From: Candidatus Zixiibacteriota bacterium
GTDB lineage: Bacteria > Zixibacteria > MSB-5A5 > GN15 > FEB-12
Direction: 5' to 3'
DNA length: 64,000 bases
Assembly: GCA_040753875.1 (NCBI GenBank)
Contig: JBFMDV010000005.1
Span: 431,142-495,141 of the forward strand
The notes beneath the pieces were generated by a model, which worked only from the letters and a program-made list of their open reading frames with translations, had not been told where the DNA came from and did no database searches. This document shows, in pieces, positions 53,690 to 62,275 of the stretch (position 1 is its first letter; each line of letters starts with the position of its first letter). Position numbers and translations under genes: made by a program.

Positions 53690-56600
53690 ATGAATGTCGC
53701 CGACGACCCCCGCTTTCGAAGCCTTCGTCCGCTCGGCCGGGGTGGCACAGCCGAGGTCCTGCGGGCGTATGTAGTCGACCGGGAAATCGACGCCGCGCTC
53801 AAGTTCCCATTAGCCATTGCCACCGCTCCGGCGGTCGACTTCGCCACTCTGGCTGATCGTGAATATCACCTCATCGGCGACCTGACGTTCCCGGGTCTGG
53901 TACGTCTCCTGGAGCCACCGCACCATTCGCCGAACTATCTTCTTCTCGAATTCTGTGCCGGACCTACGCTGGACAAACTAGGGCGGGTGGCGGACATTTC
54001 GAAGGCGCTTGAGCTCATCTCAGCCGTTGCCGTCAATCTGGAGTATCTGCATGCCCATGGCATCATTCACGGCGATCTGAAGCCGCAGAATATCTTCCTG
54101 CCGTCCGATTGGCGATCGTACAACCACGGACAGTTCTTTTTCGTCAAAATATCCGATTTCTCGCTGGGGCGTTTCTCCGACGAACCTGAGGCGACGCGGG
54201 CCGGTCTCGGCACAGTCGGCTTCATGGCGCCGGAGACGATCGCGTCATCGCGTACCAGTAATCGCTCCGATCTGTTTGCGCTGGGTGTGATCGCCTATCA
54301 GCTTCTAAGCGGACATCACCCTTTCATGGACGAAGATACTGACCCGGTCCGCGTCAACGCGCGCATTGCGGAAGATTCGCCCGAACCGATCGGGCAGTTA
54401 TGTCCCGGGCTTGATCCTGCCGTAGCCGAAATCGTACATCAATTACTGGCCAGGGAAGAATCCGGTCGGCCGGGATCGGCCGTTGCGGTGTGCGGGATAC
54501 TGGAAAAGGCAGGTTGCCGGTATCCGTTCCGCGCGGCGCTTCATCCAAAGTGGTTCCTGATGAAGCGAGCGTTTTGGCAGCAAGGTATCGAACGCTGGCT
54601 GCGTGCGGACAGCGCCGTCCTTGAGCGAGTCAGACAGTTGACCGACGAGGACCCGACAAACCTTCACCTGCTGCTTTCGACCAACTATCGTCTCGGACGG
54701 CTGGTCTACGCAGAGGGGAAATTCAAATTTACTCAATCTCCGTACTGGCCTTCACGAATGCGCAGGTATGCACTGCGGAGATTCGCCTCCGGGTCGTTCG
54801 AGTTCAAGCGCAACGTGGTCACGGCAGCTGTCGTGTGGAACGCAGCAGAGGCACAGACTTTCGGAGTAGTACGGCCAGAGACAGAGACTCGGCATGACGG
54901 ATCGCTGGTGTTGCTGCTCCCCTCACTTCTTCGCGCAGCCACGGTACGTCGACTGTCGCGTTCGTATGCCCGCCGAGCAGAACATGCAGACCATTTCGCA
55001 TACGCCTCGCGACTCTGGGTGCAGGCGGGTGATCTGGAAGGCGCAGAACGGTGCGCCTATCAGGCAGCATATCAGTTGCGGCGCGACAGCAGAAATCAGG
55101 ATGCCCTCACGATACTACGGCATGTAATCATCTATGCGGACATGAACGACCGCGGGTGGGAGGTACGTCAGCTTATCATGCTCGCGGGAGACCTGCATAA
55201 GGAGAACGGTGAGGCGGAGCAATCGCTCATCTGCTATCGGCGCATCGTCGACCTCTATGCGAATCACCCGCCGGACAAGCTGCTGGCGGAGACGTATAAA
55301 GACCTTGGAGACATCCACAAGATCAAGCAGGACTTTCAGGCAGGCCTCGAAGCGTTGCAGAGGGCGCTTGAGATATATCGTGAACTTCGTGATGATCTGG
55401 AAATCTCGCATTCTCTCAATAATATAGGAAACATCTACTGGCTCACAGGCGATGTCCGCCAGGCGCTCACCAGGTATCGCATGGCGCTGCGGATTCAACG
55501 AAGACTGGCGATCACCGCAGATGTAGCGTCGACTCTAAACAACATCGGAGCCATATATGGTACAACTGGGCGATTCAGCCGTGGGATTCGGATACTCAGG
55601 CTCTCTCTCGGGCTTAAACGAGAGATTGGCCATAAAGGAGAAATCGCACGGACTCTCAACAACCTAGGGTATATTCTGCATTTGAGCGGCCATTCGGCGC
55701 AGGCCGTCGCGCTCCTCGATGAATCCCTATCTATCAATCGTGAGATTGGTAGTAGAAAAGAGGTTTTGTTCAATCTGGAGAATCTCACGGCTGTTATGAT
55801 CACCGCAGGAAAACTGGGTGAGTCATTGCAGTACATTGGAGAAGGGATGCAGATGTCCGAGGAACTGACGGACAAGCCGCATCTCGGGATTTTTTGCCAG
55901 AGCATGGCGTCTGTGTTGACCCGAATGGGTCGATACTCCGAAGCGGTCCATTACCTGGAACAGGGGGCTCAAATACTTGAGCAGATTGATGACGCTGCAC
56001 TGGCTGTGCTGGTGCAGATTCAGCGAGCGGAAATTAAATACCAACTGGGCAACAGTGAGGCAGCTTTCGAACTGGCACTGGCGGGGCTTTCCATGGCGAC
56101 AGAGAAAGACAACGCCCTCAGTCGTGTAGCCGCACTATTACTCCTTACTCGCCTTTCATCCGAGGAGCATTTTTGGAGAGAAGCCGAAGCATTGGTTCAC
56201 GAACTTCAATTGGTGCGCGAAACTAGGTTGCTGCAATTCAATCGGCTTGAATTCCTGCTGCGTCACGAACGATGGTACAAAGCAACGGATGGCGTGGACG
56301 ACCTGATGCGCATCGCCAATCAATTCACCGATGATTTGGAATTGCCGCGGATACGAATCCTGCTCGCCGAAATCCTGCTCAAAATGGACGATCACGATTC
56401 CGCTCGTGTACAATTGGATCTCGTTCGAGCCGATCAGATCGATGAATTGGCCCCGGAAGCAATGATGACTGCCATACTGCAAGGCAAGATTGCGGCCTCC
56501 ATGGGGGATTTTGAAGGCTGCTTCTCGAAGTACCAACTGGGCCTCCGACTGTGTAAACAGATCGCTGAAACGATCGAGGATAAGATTGACCGCGGTCGGT

Positions 56601-56710
56601 ACCAGACAAAACCAGATGTAGTCTTCCTGGTCGGCGAGATCCGTCGACTTGGAGCCAGACTAGGACAAAAACAAAGGGCAGGATCAGGGCCTGCCCTTAA
56701 GAAATCGTAA
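53690..56710 (+). CDS. Ser/Thr protein kinase with C-terminal TPR array
   Basis: 1006 residues. Kinase domain at about 10-270: glycine loop GRGGTAEV (16-23), catalytic Lys38 in AALKFP, HGDLKPQN with catalytic Asp129 (HGD in place of HRD), DFS (156-158) in place of DFG, and GTVGFMAPE. The next ~180 residues are of no known domain. From about 480 to 960 there is a TPR array with repeats such as LAETYKDLGDIHKIKQDF, SHSLNNIGNIYWLTGD and ARTLNNLGYILHLSGH. TPR repeats usually bind partner proteins. Start codon abuts the histidine kinase stop, so the two probably form one signalling unit. The 3' end overlaps the terminator of the minus-strand micro-gene. Confidence 0.9.
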   Translation: MNVADDPRFRSLRPLGRGGTAEVLRAYVVDREIDAALKFPLAIATAPAVDFATLADREYHLIGDLTFPGLVRLLEPPHHSPNYLLLEFCAGPTLDKLGRVADISKALELISAVAVNLEYLHAHGIIHGDLKPQNIFLPSDWRSYNHGQFFFVKISDFSLGRFSDEPEATRAGLGTVGFMAPETIASSRTSNRSDLFALGVIAYQLLSGHHPFMDEDTDPVRVNARIAEDSPEPIGQLCPGLDPAVAEIVHQLLAREESGRPGSAVAVCGILEKAGCRYPFRAALHPKWFLMKRAFWQQGIERWLRADSAVLERVRQLTDEDPTNLHLLLSTNYRLGRLVYAEGKFKFTQSPYWPSRMRRYALRRFASGSFEFKRNVVTAAVVWNAAEAQTFGVVRPETETRHDGSLVLLLPSLLRAATVRRLSRSYARRAEHADHFAYASRLWVQAGDLEGAERCAYQAAYQLRRDSRNQDALTILRHVIIYADMNDRGWEVRQLIMLAGDLHKENGEAEQSLICYRRIVDLYANHPPDKLLAETYKDLGDIHKIKQDFQAGLEALQRALEIYRELRDDLEISHSLNNIGNIYWLTGDVRQALTRYRMALRIQRRLAITADVASTLNNIGAIYGTTGRFSRGIRILRLSLGLKREIGHKGEIARTLNNLGYILHLSGHSAQAVALLDESLSINREIGSRKEVLFNLENLTAVMITAGKLGESLQYIGEGMQMSEELTDKPHLGIFCQSMASVLTRMGRYSEAVHYLEQGAQILEQIDDAALAVLVQIQRAEIKYQLGNSEAAFELALAGLSMATEKDNALSRVAALLLLTRLSSEEHFWREAEALVHELQLVRETRLLQFNRLEFLLRHERWYKATDGVDDLMRIANQFTDDLELPRIRILLAEILLKMDDHDSARVQLDLVRADQIDELAPEAMMTAILQGKIAASMGDFEGCFSKYQLGLRLCKQIAETIEDKIDRGRYQTKPDVVFLVGEIRRLGARLGQKQRAGSGPALKKS
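56663..56698 (-). terminator. Terminator of the 24-codon gene (embedded in the kinase-TPR gene's 3' end)
   Basis: On the minus strand AAGGGCAGG pairs with CCTGCCCTT around CCCTGAT and is followed by TGTTTTTGT. It lies 32 bases past the stop of the micro-gene. Confidence 0.72.
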
Positions 56711-56729
56711 GGCCGCTGGCCTCTCGTGA

Positions 56730-56804
56730 TTACTGGCCGCCCAGACTGATTCCGACCGGTGCGACACGGGTCTCGAGGACCTCGACCTTGAGAGTGTACT
56801 TCAT
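56730..56804 (-). CDS. 24-residue peptide, putative RiPP-like precursor
   Basis: Peptide MKYTLKVEVLETRVAPVGIS followed by LGGQ. The ATG is preceded by GAAGGAGGTGAGTGA, close to an ideal ribosome binding site at normal spacing. The gene has its own promoter (56897-56924), a leader hairpin (CCTCCC with GGGAGG, about 56841-56862), and a terminator (56663-56698). All elements together make it a real, well-expressed gene although it is too short for routine calling. It is 376 bases downstream of a gene for a PqqD-M50-HlyD fusion on the same strand, the type of protein that matures or exports modified peptides. No Cys, so thioether chemistry is unlikely; possibly a short leader (MKYTLKVEVLETR) with a VAPVGISLGGQ core. 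Function is inferred. Confidence 0.7.
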   Translation of the reverse strand: MKYTLKVEVLETRVAPVGISLGGQ

Positions 56805-56896
56805 TCACTCACCTCCTTCACGTGTGTGTGTGTATGTTCTCCTCCCCGTCGTGGGAGGATTTTGCTCTTGGATGCCCTCTACAGATTTCTACGCGC

Positions 56897-56924
56897 AATA
56901 TATCGATCCTGTTGCGTGCGTCAA
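56897..56924 (-). promoter_or_regulatory. Promoter of the 24-codon gene
   Basis: On the minus strand TTGACG (56919-56924), a 16-base spacer, then TATATT (56897-56902). Predicted start about 56890, leaving an 86-base leader with a hairpin before the ribosome binding site. Confidence 0.6.
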
Positions 56925-57104
56925 GGCCCAATGGCGATATGCTCAGTCTTCATTCCGTATCCCACGGAAAAAGACTCACACATCGGGAAAACATTTCCGA
57001 TGCGAGCTCCCTCTGTTGCTTTCCTGTCGGGTCTTTCCTCCTTGAGCCCCACGCTCAGGTGCGGTGTGTCCCTCACACGTGACTCCTGAGTGCGTCTCAC
57101 ACGC

Positions 57105-57132
57105 AAGATAATGCGGCATCATTGCTTGTCAA
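57105..57132 (-). promoter_or_regulatory. Second minus-strand promoter, upstream of the micro-gene
   Basis: TTGACA (57127-57132), 16-base spacer, TATCTT (57105-57110), just past the stop of the M50/HlyD gene. A transcript from here would have a ~300-base leader before the peptide ATG, with a CATCGGAAA/TTTCCCGATG hairpin (about 56976-57002). No other gene is seen between 56925 and 57104, although CTCAAGGAGG near 57040 could be a ribosome binding site without a good start. Confidence 0.55.
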
Positions 57133-57179
57133 GTGAAAAATGGAGTTCCCCTTTAAGTCCACACCTGCGCGGAAAGCGC

Positions 57180-59489
57180 TCACCACCAGGACCAGAACTC
57201 GACCCGCAGCGCCGACAGCAGTTTTCGGAACGCCCAGTTGGCGATTGAGGTCTCCCCCACTTCGATCTTCGCGTAGCCGGTCATCCCCTGGGAAAGCAGG
57301 TTTTCCTGATTGTCGACCACGACTGAGACCGGAAAGTACGCGCGGTCCTTAAATGGCGCGGTGAACGTAGGGACACGCACAACGATTCCGGCGAAAACGC
57401 GGCTGGGGTACGGTCGCACTTTGATCCTTGCCGTTTGGCCCTTGGCAACGAGTTTGATATCGAAATCAGACACCGGTACCAGCATCTCTACCTGCTGGTT
57501 GTAGCAGACGGTCAGCACCGTGTCGGCGCGTCGATTGGCTCCAGCCACGCCTGAGATCGGGGTGGTCACGGTCTGCGCGTCCGCCTGCCCTTTGAAATAG
57601 TCGAGCGTCGCACGCTGTTTTTCGATATCCCGCTGGAGTACGTCTTCCTCTTCCTTCCTCGGCGGGGATTTGAGCAGCGCCAGTGATGAGCGCTTCTGGT
57701 TGAGGTCCGCTTTGGCGACATCCATCGCCGAACGCGCTGACTCGAGTTTGTCCTTGGCTTCAAGTCCCTTGGCGTACAGACCATCGATCCGTTTGAAATC
57801 TCGCTCCGATTGGTCGAAAGTCGCCTTGGCGGCGTTGACCGCCGCCGTGGCTTCTGCGATCTGCTCTTTCTTCTTGGGGGCGCGAAGCAGCGCCAGCTCT
57901 CCCTCCAATCGCTGCAACTCTTTCTCAGCCGCTGCGAGGGCCTGGACGCTTTCGTTGGAGCGGACGACCACCAGCGTGTCACCGGCCTTTATGACTTGTC
58001 CGTCGCGCACGATCGGCTGAACGTTAAGCGCAGCAAGATCCATCGACATCATCTTCAGGAAACTGGACTTCCGGTCCGGCGTTTCGCCGCCAAGGCGAAG
58101 CGTGCTTTCCAACAATCCAAGATTAGTCAGCGACAGTGTGAATTGCGACAGCGGTTCAACCTCCACCTCCCCCGAAACCCGATGCGGGAACCACGGCACA
58201 AATAACCCGACCAGCATGACGATCAGGAGTAAAACGTAAATGGACAGACGGATCGGTTTGTGCACCAGGGCTCTCATATATTTGAAATGCTGCAGCATTC
58301 CCTTGCCCGTGTCGGCCAGGGGCTGCCTCATAATAACGGCCAGCGCCGCTATCAACAAGAGTATTCCCCTCCCCCCCCACTGCTCATAGGCAAACCGCCC
58401 CAGCACCCACACGAAATACACGACGAGAAACGTGGAATACGCCAGTGCCAGAGTGGCATAGAGTGAATAGATTCGCCGTTCGCGATGAGTGACACTCACC
58501 GGCTCAATGGGCCACCCCAGAACGACACGCTGGAAAAAATTTCCGAGATACGCAAACGCCTTGCGCCGCAGATTGGGGACCTCAAGGTAGTCTGAAAGGA
58601 GATAATAGCCATCGAGCTTTATCAGCGGATTGAAATTGAACAGGAACGTCACCCAGCAGACGATTGCTGTCACGCGAGCGAGCTCATTGACGAACAGACC
58701 CGGCACCGTGAGTCGCCACAGGATCACGCTGACCGCCAGCAGGAGAAACTGGAAGTACGGTCCCGCCCAGGTGACCGCGAGTCGCTGTGATTTGCGAGGA
58801 AACAACCAGGCATCAGAGACATCTGAGTAGAAGCACGGCGTAAAATACATGATGAGGATCCCCATCTCTTGGACCTGCCCCCCGTGATACCGACAGATGA
58901 CGGCATGCGCGAATTCGTGAAGCGTCACCAGCAAGAAGAAGGCGACCAGCAAGGTCGCAACTGAAGCCACCGACCACAGCGATGACAGGTTGACCGTAAA
59001 TTCTGCGACATTGGCAAGCAGCAGACCCAGGCCGGTAAGTATGATCAAACTCTCCACCAGTATCCAGCCGGGGCGATGGAATGGCTTGTACATGGTCGTA
59101 AGTACATCGAGCAGCCGTCCGGGTCTGAACGCCTTGAGTTTGATGTACAGAAGGCGCGCTGCCAGCGAGTGGTGGCGCTGAGCGGCACGCGCCGCACGCA
59201 TCAACTCCTGTTCGCTTCGTCCATCCTCGATCAGGAAAAGAGACCTTAACTGACCGACAAATTGCTCGATGTCAGTGGCGCCGATCTCCAGCTCAAATTT
59301 CGCTGCAAACGCAGCCGCGAGCATATCGGCCGTGGCTGTTCCATCCAGATGCTGTGCCAGCCAGTGCTCCGGCGCACGCAGGCGGATGTAGTTGCCGGTG
59401 ACGGGATCCTTGAGTGTGTACACGCGTTCGGACCCTTCAGTGGATTCCGCCGTGACCAAGTCGGATCGGAGTTTCGGCAGGACAGCCAT
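57180..59489 (-). CDS. PqqD-like / M50 intramembrane peptidase / HlyD fusion protein
   Basis: 769 residues in a three-part order. Residues 1-95 resemble a PqqD peptide-binding domain (VYTLKDPVTGNYIRLRAPEH). The central membrane part (about 140-410) has the site-2-protease motif HEFAH at 191-195 and a KLDGYYLLSDY motif (the third zinc ligand). The C-terminal part (about 430-769) is an HlyD-like periplasmic adaptor with a long coiled coil (about 525-620) and a beta-barrel region. This order matches putative peptide zinc metalloproteases of peptide-maturation loci (YydH-like). No ABC transporter, radical SAM or other modification enzyme lies beside it here. It probably handles the small peptide encoded downstream, by cleavage in the membrane and export. 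Confidence 0.85.
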   Translation of the reverse strand: MAVLPKLRSDLVTAESTEGSERVYTLKDPVTGNYIRLRAPEHWLAQHLDGTATADMLAAAFAAKFELEIGATDIEQFVGQLRSLFLIEDGRSEQELMRAARAAQRHHSLAARLLYIKLKAFRPGRLLDVLTTMYKPFHRPGWILVESLIILTGLGLLLANVAEFTVNLSSLWSVASVATLLVAFFLLVTLHEFAHAVICRYHGGQVQEMGILIMYFTPCFYSDVSDAWLFPRKSQRLAVTWAGPYFQFLLLAVSVILWRLTVPGLFVNELARVTAIVCWVTFLFNFNPLIKLDGYYLLSDYLEVPNLRRKAFAYLGNFFQRVVLGWPIEPVSVTHRERRIYSLYATLALAYSTFLVVYFVWVLGRFAYEQWGGRGILLLIAALAVIMRQPLADTGKGMLQHFKYMRALVHKPIRLSIYVLLLIVMLVGLFVPWFPHRVSGEVEVEPLSQFTLSLTNLGLLESTLRLGGETPDRKSSFLKMMSMDLAALNVQPIVRDGQVIKAGDTLVVVRSNESVQALAAAEKELQRLEGELALLRAPKKKEQIAEATAAVNAAKATFDQSERDFKRIDGLYAKGLEAKDKLESARSAMDVAKADLNQKRSSLALLKSPPRKEEEDVLQRDIEKQRATLDYFKGQADAQTVTTPISGVAGANRRADTVLTVCYNQQVEMLVPVSDFDIKLVAKGQTARIKVRPYPSRVFAGIVVRVPTFTAPFKDRAYFPVSVVVDNQENLLSQGMTGYAKIEVGETSIANWAFRKLLSALRVEFWSWW

Positions 59490-59711
59490 GCGGTTAACCT
59501 ACGGAAACTCAAAGTGAGGCGCAAGCAACTCGCACCCCATCATGAGACGAGGGTGACGTCGTGGCTGTATCGGATCGTAGGTCTACGTAAACATCGAATG
59601 TGATTGACCTGACGAGGCCAGCCAGTATATTAGCGACATCAGAGCCGGATGCAGACAACGCGATCCGGTGTCAAGCAGTGTATAATATGCAGTCAGAAAG
59701 GAGAGCGCCCT

Positions 59712-60064
59712 ATGGGACAGCCAGTAGTACACTTCGAGATCGGCGCACGCAACGAGAAGAAGGCGTATCAGTTTTACACCGACCTGTTCGGTTGGAAGAT
59801 CGATGCCGACAAGATGCCCGGTTACGGCCTGGTGAGCAACGAAGGAGAGAGGAGCATTGGGGTGGGATATTCAAAGCGACCGGCGAGATTCCGCCGTACG
59901 TGACTATCTACGTTATGGTAGATGATCTGCAGGCGTATCTGGACAAAGCGGTCAAGCTTGGCGGCTCGGTGGTAGTACCTCCTACCCCTATTCCCGGCGT
60001 CGGCGCGTTCGCCATGTTCAAAGACCTTGACGGAAATTGCCTTGGCTTGTTCCGAAACGGTTGA
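59712..60064 (+). pseudogene. VOC (glyoxalase-like) protein interrupted by a frameshift
   Basis: The first frame, from the ATG at 59712 (GGAG upstream), reads MGQPVVHFEIGARNEKKAYQ, then FYTDLFGWKIDADKMPGY and GLVSNEGERSIG. From about 59863 the family sequence continues in another frame as GGIFKATGEIPPYVTIYVMV, then DDLQAYLDKAVKLGG and DLDGNCLGLFRNG, ending at 60064. The switch is at a GGGG run (59859-59862): one extra G would restore a normal ~117-residue VOC protein. So it is either a one-base sequencing or assembly error or a recent pseudogene. Members are metal-dependent glyoxalase-fold proteins of varied function. Confidence 0.82.
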
Positions 60065-60200
60065 GTTCACCGAACAAGAAGAGCATGACCTCGGTGGTGA
60101 AACGCAACCGAGGTCCGTTCATTTGCGACATCTCGCCGAACATGCTGACATTCAAGACAATACGCGTGCCGACAAGTTCCCCCAAAAAGACGGATACGGC

Positions 60201-60228
60201 TTGACAAAGTTAGTCTGTTGTGTACCTT
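60201..60228 (+). promoter_or_regulatory. Candidate promoter of the FAD oxidoreductase gene
   Basis: TTGACA at 60201-60206, 16-base spacer, TACCTT at 60223-60228, about 45 bases before the ATG. Confidence 0.45.
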
Positions 60229-60276
60229 AGTGAAAAAGTTCACGTTCGGTACTGAAGGCAAGGTCGAGGATATACC

Positions 60277-61425
60277 ATGCGGACACGAGCCGATGCTGTC
60301 ATCGTTGGCGGGGGGATTATTGGCGTCGCCGTGGCGTTCTATCTGGCGCGCCAGAAATTCGGCCAGATCGTTATTCTGGAGAAGGAGCCATTCCTCGGCG
60401 CCGGGTCAACGAGCAAAGCTGCCGGAGGCATCAGAGCCCAGTTCTCGAACAAGGTCAACATCGAAATGTCCATGCTCTCCGAAGAGCGGTTCGCGAGATT
60501 CAAGGACGAAACAGGTTACGACGCGCTGTATGATCAGGTTGGGTATCTCTTCCTGCTGACCGAAGACAGCGATGTCAAAGAGTACTCCGCGCACTGCGCG
60601 TTGCAGCGTTCGCTCGGGCTCAAAGCGGAACTGCTGAAACCGCACGATATCCCGCAATACGCACCGCACGTGCGGCTTGACGATGTCAAACTGGCCACAT
60701 TCTGCCATGACGATGGCCTTGGCGACCCCAACGAGTTTCTGTCGGGCTACGAGCACGCCTGTCGTGATATGGGCGTGGAGATATGTCTGGAATCTGCCGT
60801 AACCGGCATGTCGGTGAATGGCTCGAAAGTAACCACTGTTAAGACTTCCAAGGGGGAGATCAGTTGCCCGCTGGTCATCAATGCCGCGGGCGCCTGGGCC
60901 GGTGAGATCGCCAAGATGGCGGGTGCCGAACTGGCCGTGCTGCCGTATCGCCGCCAGATCGTCACCACCGGCGAGCTGGACTTTGTCAAACCGTACTTCC
61001 CGATGGTGGTTGATGTGCGATCCGGCCTCTATTGCCACAAAGAATCCAAAGGGATGCTGCTTGGCTGGGCAGACAAAGCGGTCAAGCCATCGTTCGACAT
61101 TTCGCTTGATCCGGATTATACGGATTCCATCCTGGAACGTGCCCTCGACCGCATTCCGCAACTCGAAACCGCCGAGATCGCCAACAAGTGGGCGGGGCTT
61201 TACGAAACAACCCCGGATCATCGGGCGATCATCGGGTGGGAACCGACGGTGACTGGGATGTTGCATGTCGCCGGATTCTCCGGTCACGGTTTCATGCATG
61301 CGCCCGCCGCCGGCATCGTCACCGCCGAGATGGCGACCGGCAAAGAAACAACTATCGACATTTCTACGCTCAGCCCCGAGCGGTTTGCCAAAGGGGTGAT
61401 AGTCGAAGAAACCAATGTCATTTGA
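60277..61425 (+). CDS. FAD-dependent oxidoreductase of the DAO family (sarcosine oxidase beta / D-amino acid dehydrogenase-like)
   Basis: 382 residues. N-terminal FAD-binding motif ADAVIVGGGIIGVAVAFYLA, then STSKAAGGIRAQFSNKVN, typical of the DAO family. The second motif is ISCPLVINAAGAWAGEIA, and the C-terminal flavin region is WAGLYETTPDHRAIIGWEP followed by GFSGHGFMHAPAAGIV. Sarcosine-oxidase-beta-like and soluble D-amino-acid dehydrogenases share this layout. The substrate cannot be named. It is followed by an exported protein gene 36 bases away. Confidence 0.9.
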   Translation: MRTRADAVIVGGGIIGVAVAFYLARQKFGQIVILEKEPFLGAGSTSKAAGGIRAQFSNKVNIEMSMLSEERFARFKDETGYDALYDQVGYLFLLTEDSDVKEYSAHCALQRSLGLKAELLKPHDIPQYAPHVRLDDVKLATFCHDDGLGDPNEFLSGYEHACRDMGVEICLESAVTGMSVNGSKVTTVKTSKGEISCPLVINAAGAWAGEIAKMAGAELAVLPYRRQIVTTGELDFVKPYFPMVVDVRSGLYCHKESKGMLLGWADKAVKPSFDISLDPDYTDSILERALDRIPQLETAEIANKWAGLYETTPDHRAIIGWEPTVTGMLHVAGFSGHGFMHAPAAGIVTAEMATGKETTIDISTLSPERFAKGVIVEETNVI

Positions 61426-61461
61426 AACCACGCAAATAGTTTACCTCAGGAGAGAGAAGAC

Positions 61462-62178
61462 ATGCGCATCATCCGGGCTCTGTTGATCCTCACGCTGGTC
61501 GCTGCAACCGTGCACGGCCAGACCTGCCCTTCAAGCAAGGCCGCCAAGGCCGGCATCTCACCGTTCGAGACATTTCATGTAATCATGCATCCGGCCTGGC
61601 ACACGGCGTATCCGGCCAAGGATTACGCCGCGCTTGTGACCGCGGCGCCGGAATTCGAGAAGGCCTTTGTCGCCATTGCCGAGCTAGAAGCAAAAATGAA
61701 AAACCCGGTCCGCAAGGCCTCGTTTCTCGAAAATCGGGAGGCTTTTGCTTCGTTCGTGAAGCAATATGCCGAGGCCGCCAAAACCGGAGATTCACTCAAA
61801 GTATATGAGATCATGCCCAAACTGCACGAGTCGTTCGAAATGACTGCCTCTGCCTGCCTTCCGACTCCATATCCCGAACTCGAAGCGTTAACCGTCACCA
61901 CCCACATTATCGTGGAAAAACACCTTCCGGCGGACAATACCGAGGGAATTACGGGATCGACTGAGACGCTGGTCACGAAAGTCCAGGCGTTGACGCAAAA
62001 GAGCTTGCCGGAGAGTCTGAAAACCAAGAAGGGAGAGATTCTGCCGCTGTTCACCGGATGGGGGAAGATCGCTGCCCAGTTGAAGGAGTGCTGCGACAAG
62101 AAGGACATGACCAACTATAAGAAGCTGGTCGATGACCTGAGCAGCCAGATCGACGGTTTTAGTGAGAAGTATCTTTAG
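61462..62178 (+). CDS. Exported hypothetical protein with two helical repeats
   Basis: 238 residues with a signal peptide (IIRALLILTLVAATVHG). The mature part is helical. It begins ISPFETFHVIMHPAWHTAYP, with His residues at spaced positions, and later has KLHESFEMTASACL, THIIVEKHLPADN and KECCDKKD. This resembles a helix-bundle metal or haem-binding protein, but no CxxCH is present. Function unknown. Ribosome binding site AGGAGAGA. Confidence 0.72.
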   Translation: MRIIRALLILTLVAATVHGQTCPSSKAAKAGISPFETFHVIMHPAWHTAYPAKDYAALVTAAPEFEKAFVAIAELEAKMKNPVRKASFLENREAFASFVKQYAEAAKTGDSLKVYEIMPKLHESFEMTASACLPTPYPELEALTVTTHIIVEKHLPADNTEGITGSTETLVTKVQALTQKSLPESLKTKKGEILPLFTGWGKIAAQLKECCDKKDMTNYKKLVDDLSSQIDGFSEKYL

Positions 62179-62204
62179 GTTCTGGTTGGTGGATTGAAGA
62201 ATTG

Positions 62205-62235
62205 ACGGCGCCCTGATGGGCGCCGTTCTTGTATA
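62205..62235 (+). terminator. Rho-independent terminator
   Basis: ACGGCGCC (62205-62212) pairs with GGCGCCGT (62219-62226), followed by a weak T-rich tract. Confidence 0.55.
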
Positions 62236-62275
62236 AATCTCCTGTAGAGTTGTTCGTGAAACAACGGAGGTCAGT

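Noticed and set aside
56921-57106. 61-codon minus-strand frame in the leader of the 24-codon gene
   Set aside because: Starts at TTG without a ribosome binding site, spans hairpins and promoter P2; composition is non-coding-like.
60406-61431. 341-codon minus-strand frame opposite the FAD oxidoreductase
   Set aside because: Same shadow effect; the plus-strand frame carries canonical FAD motifs.
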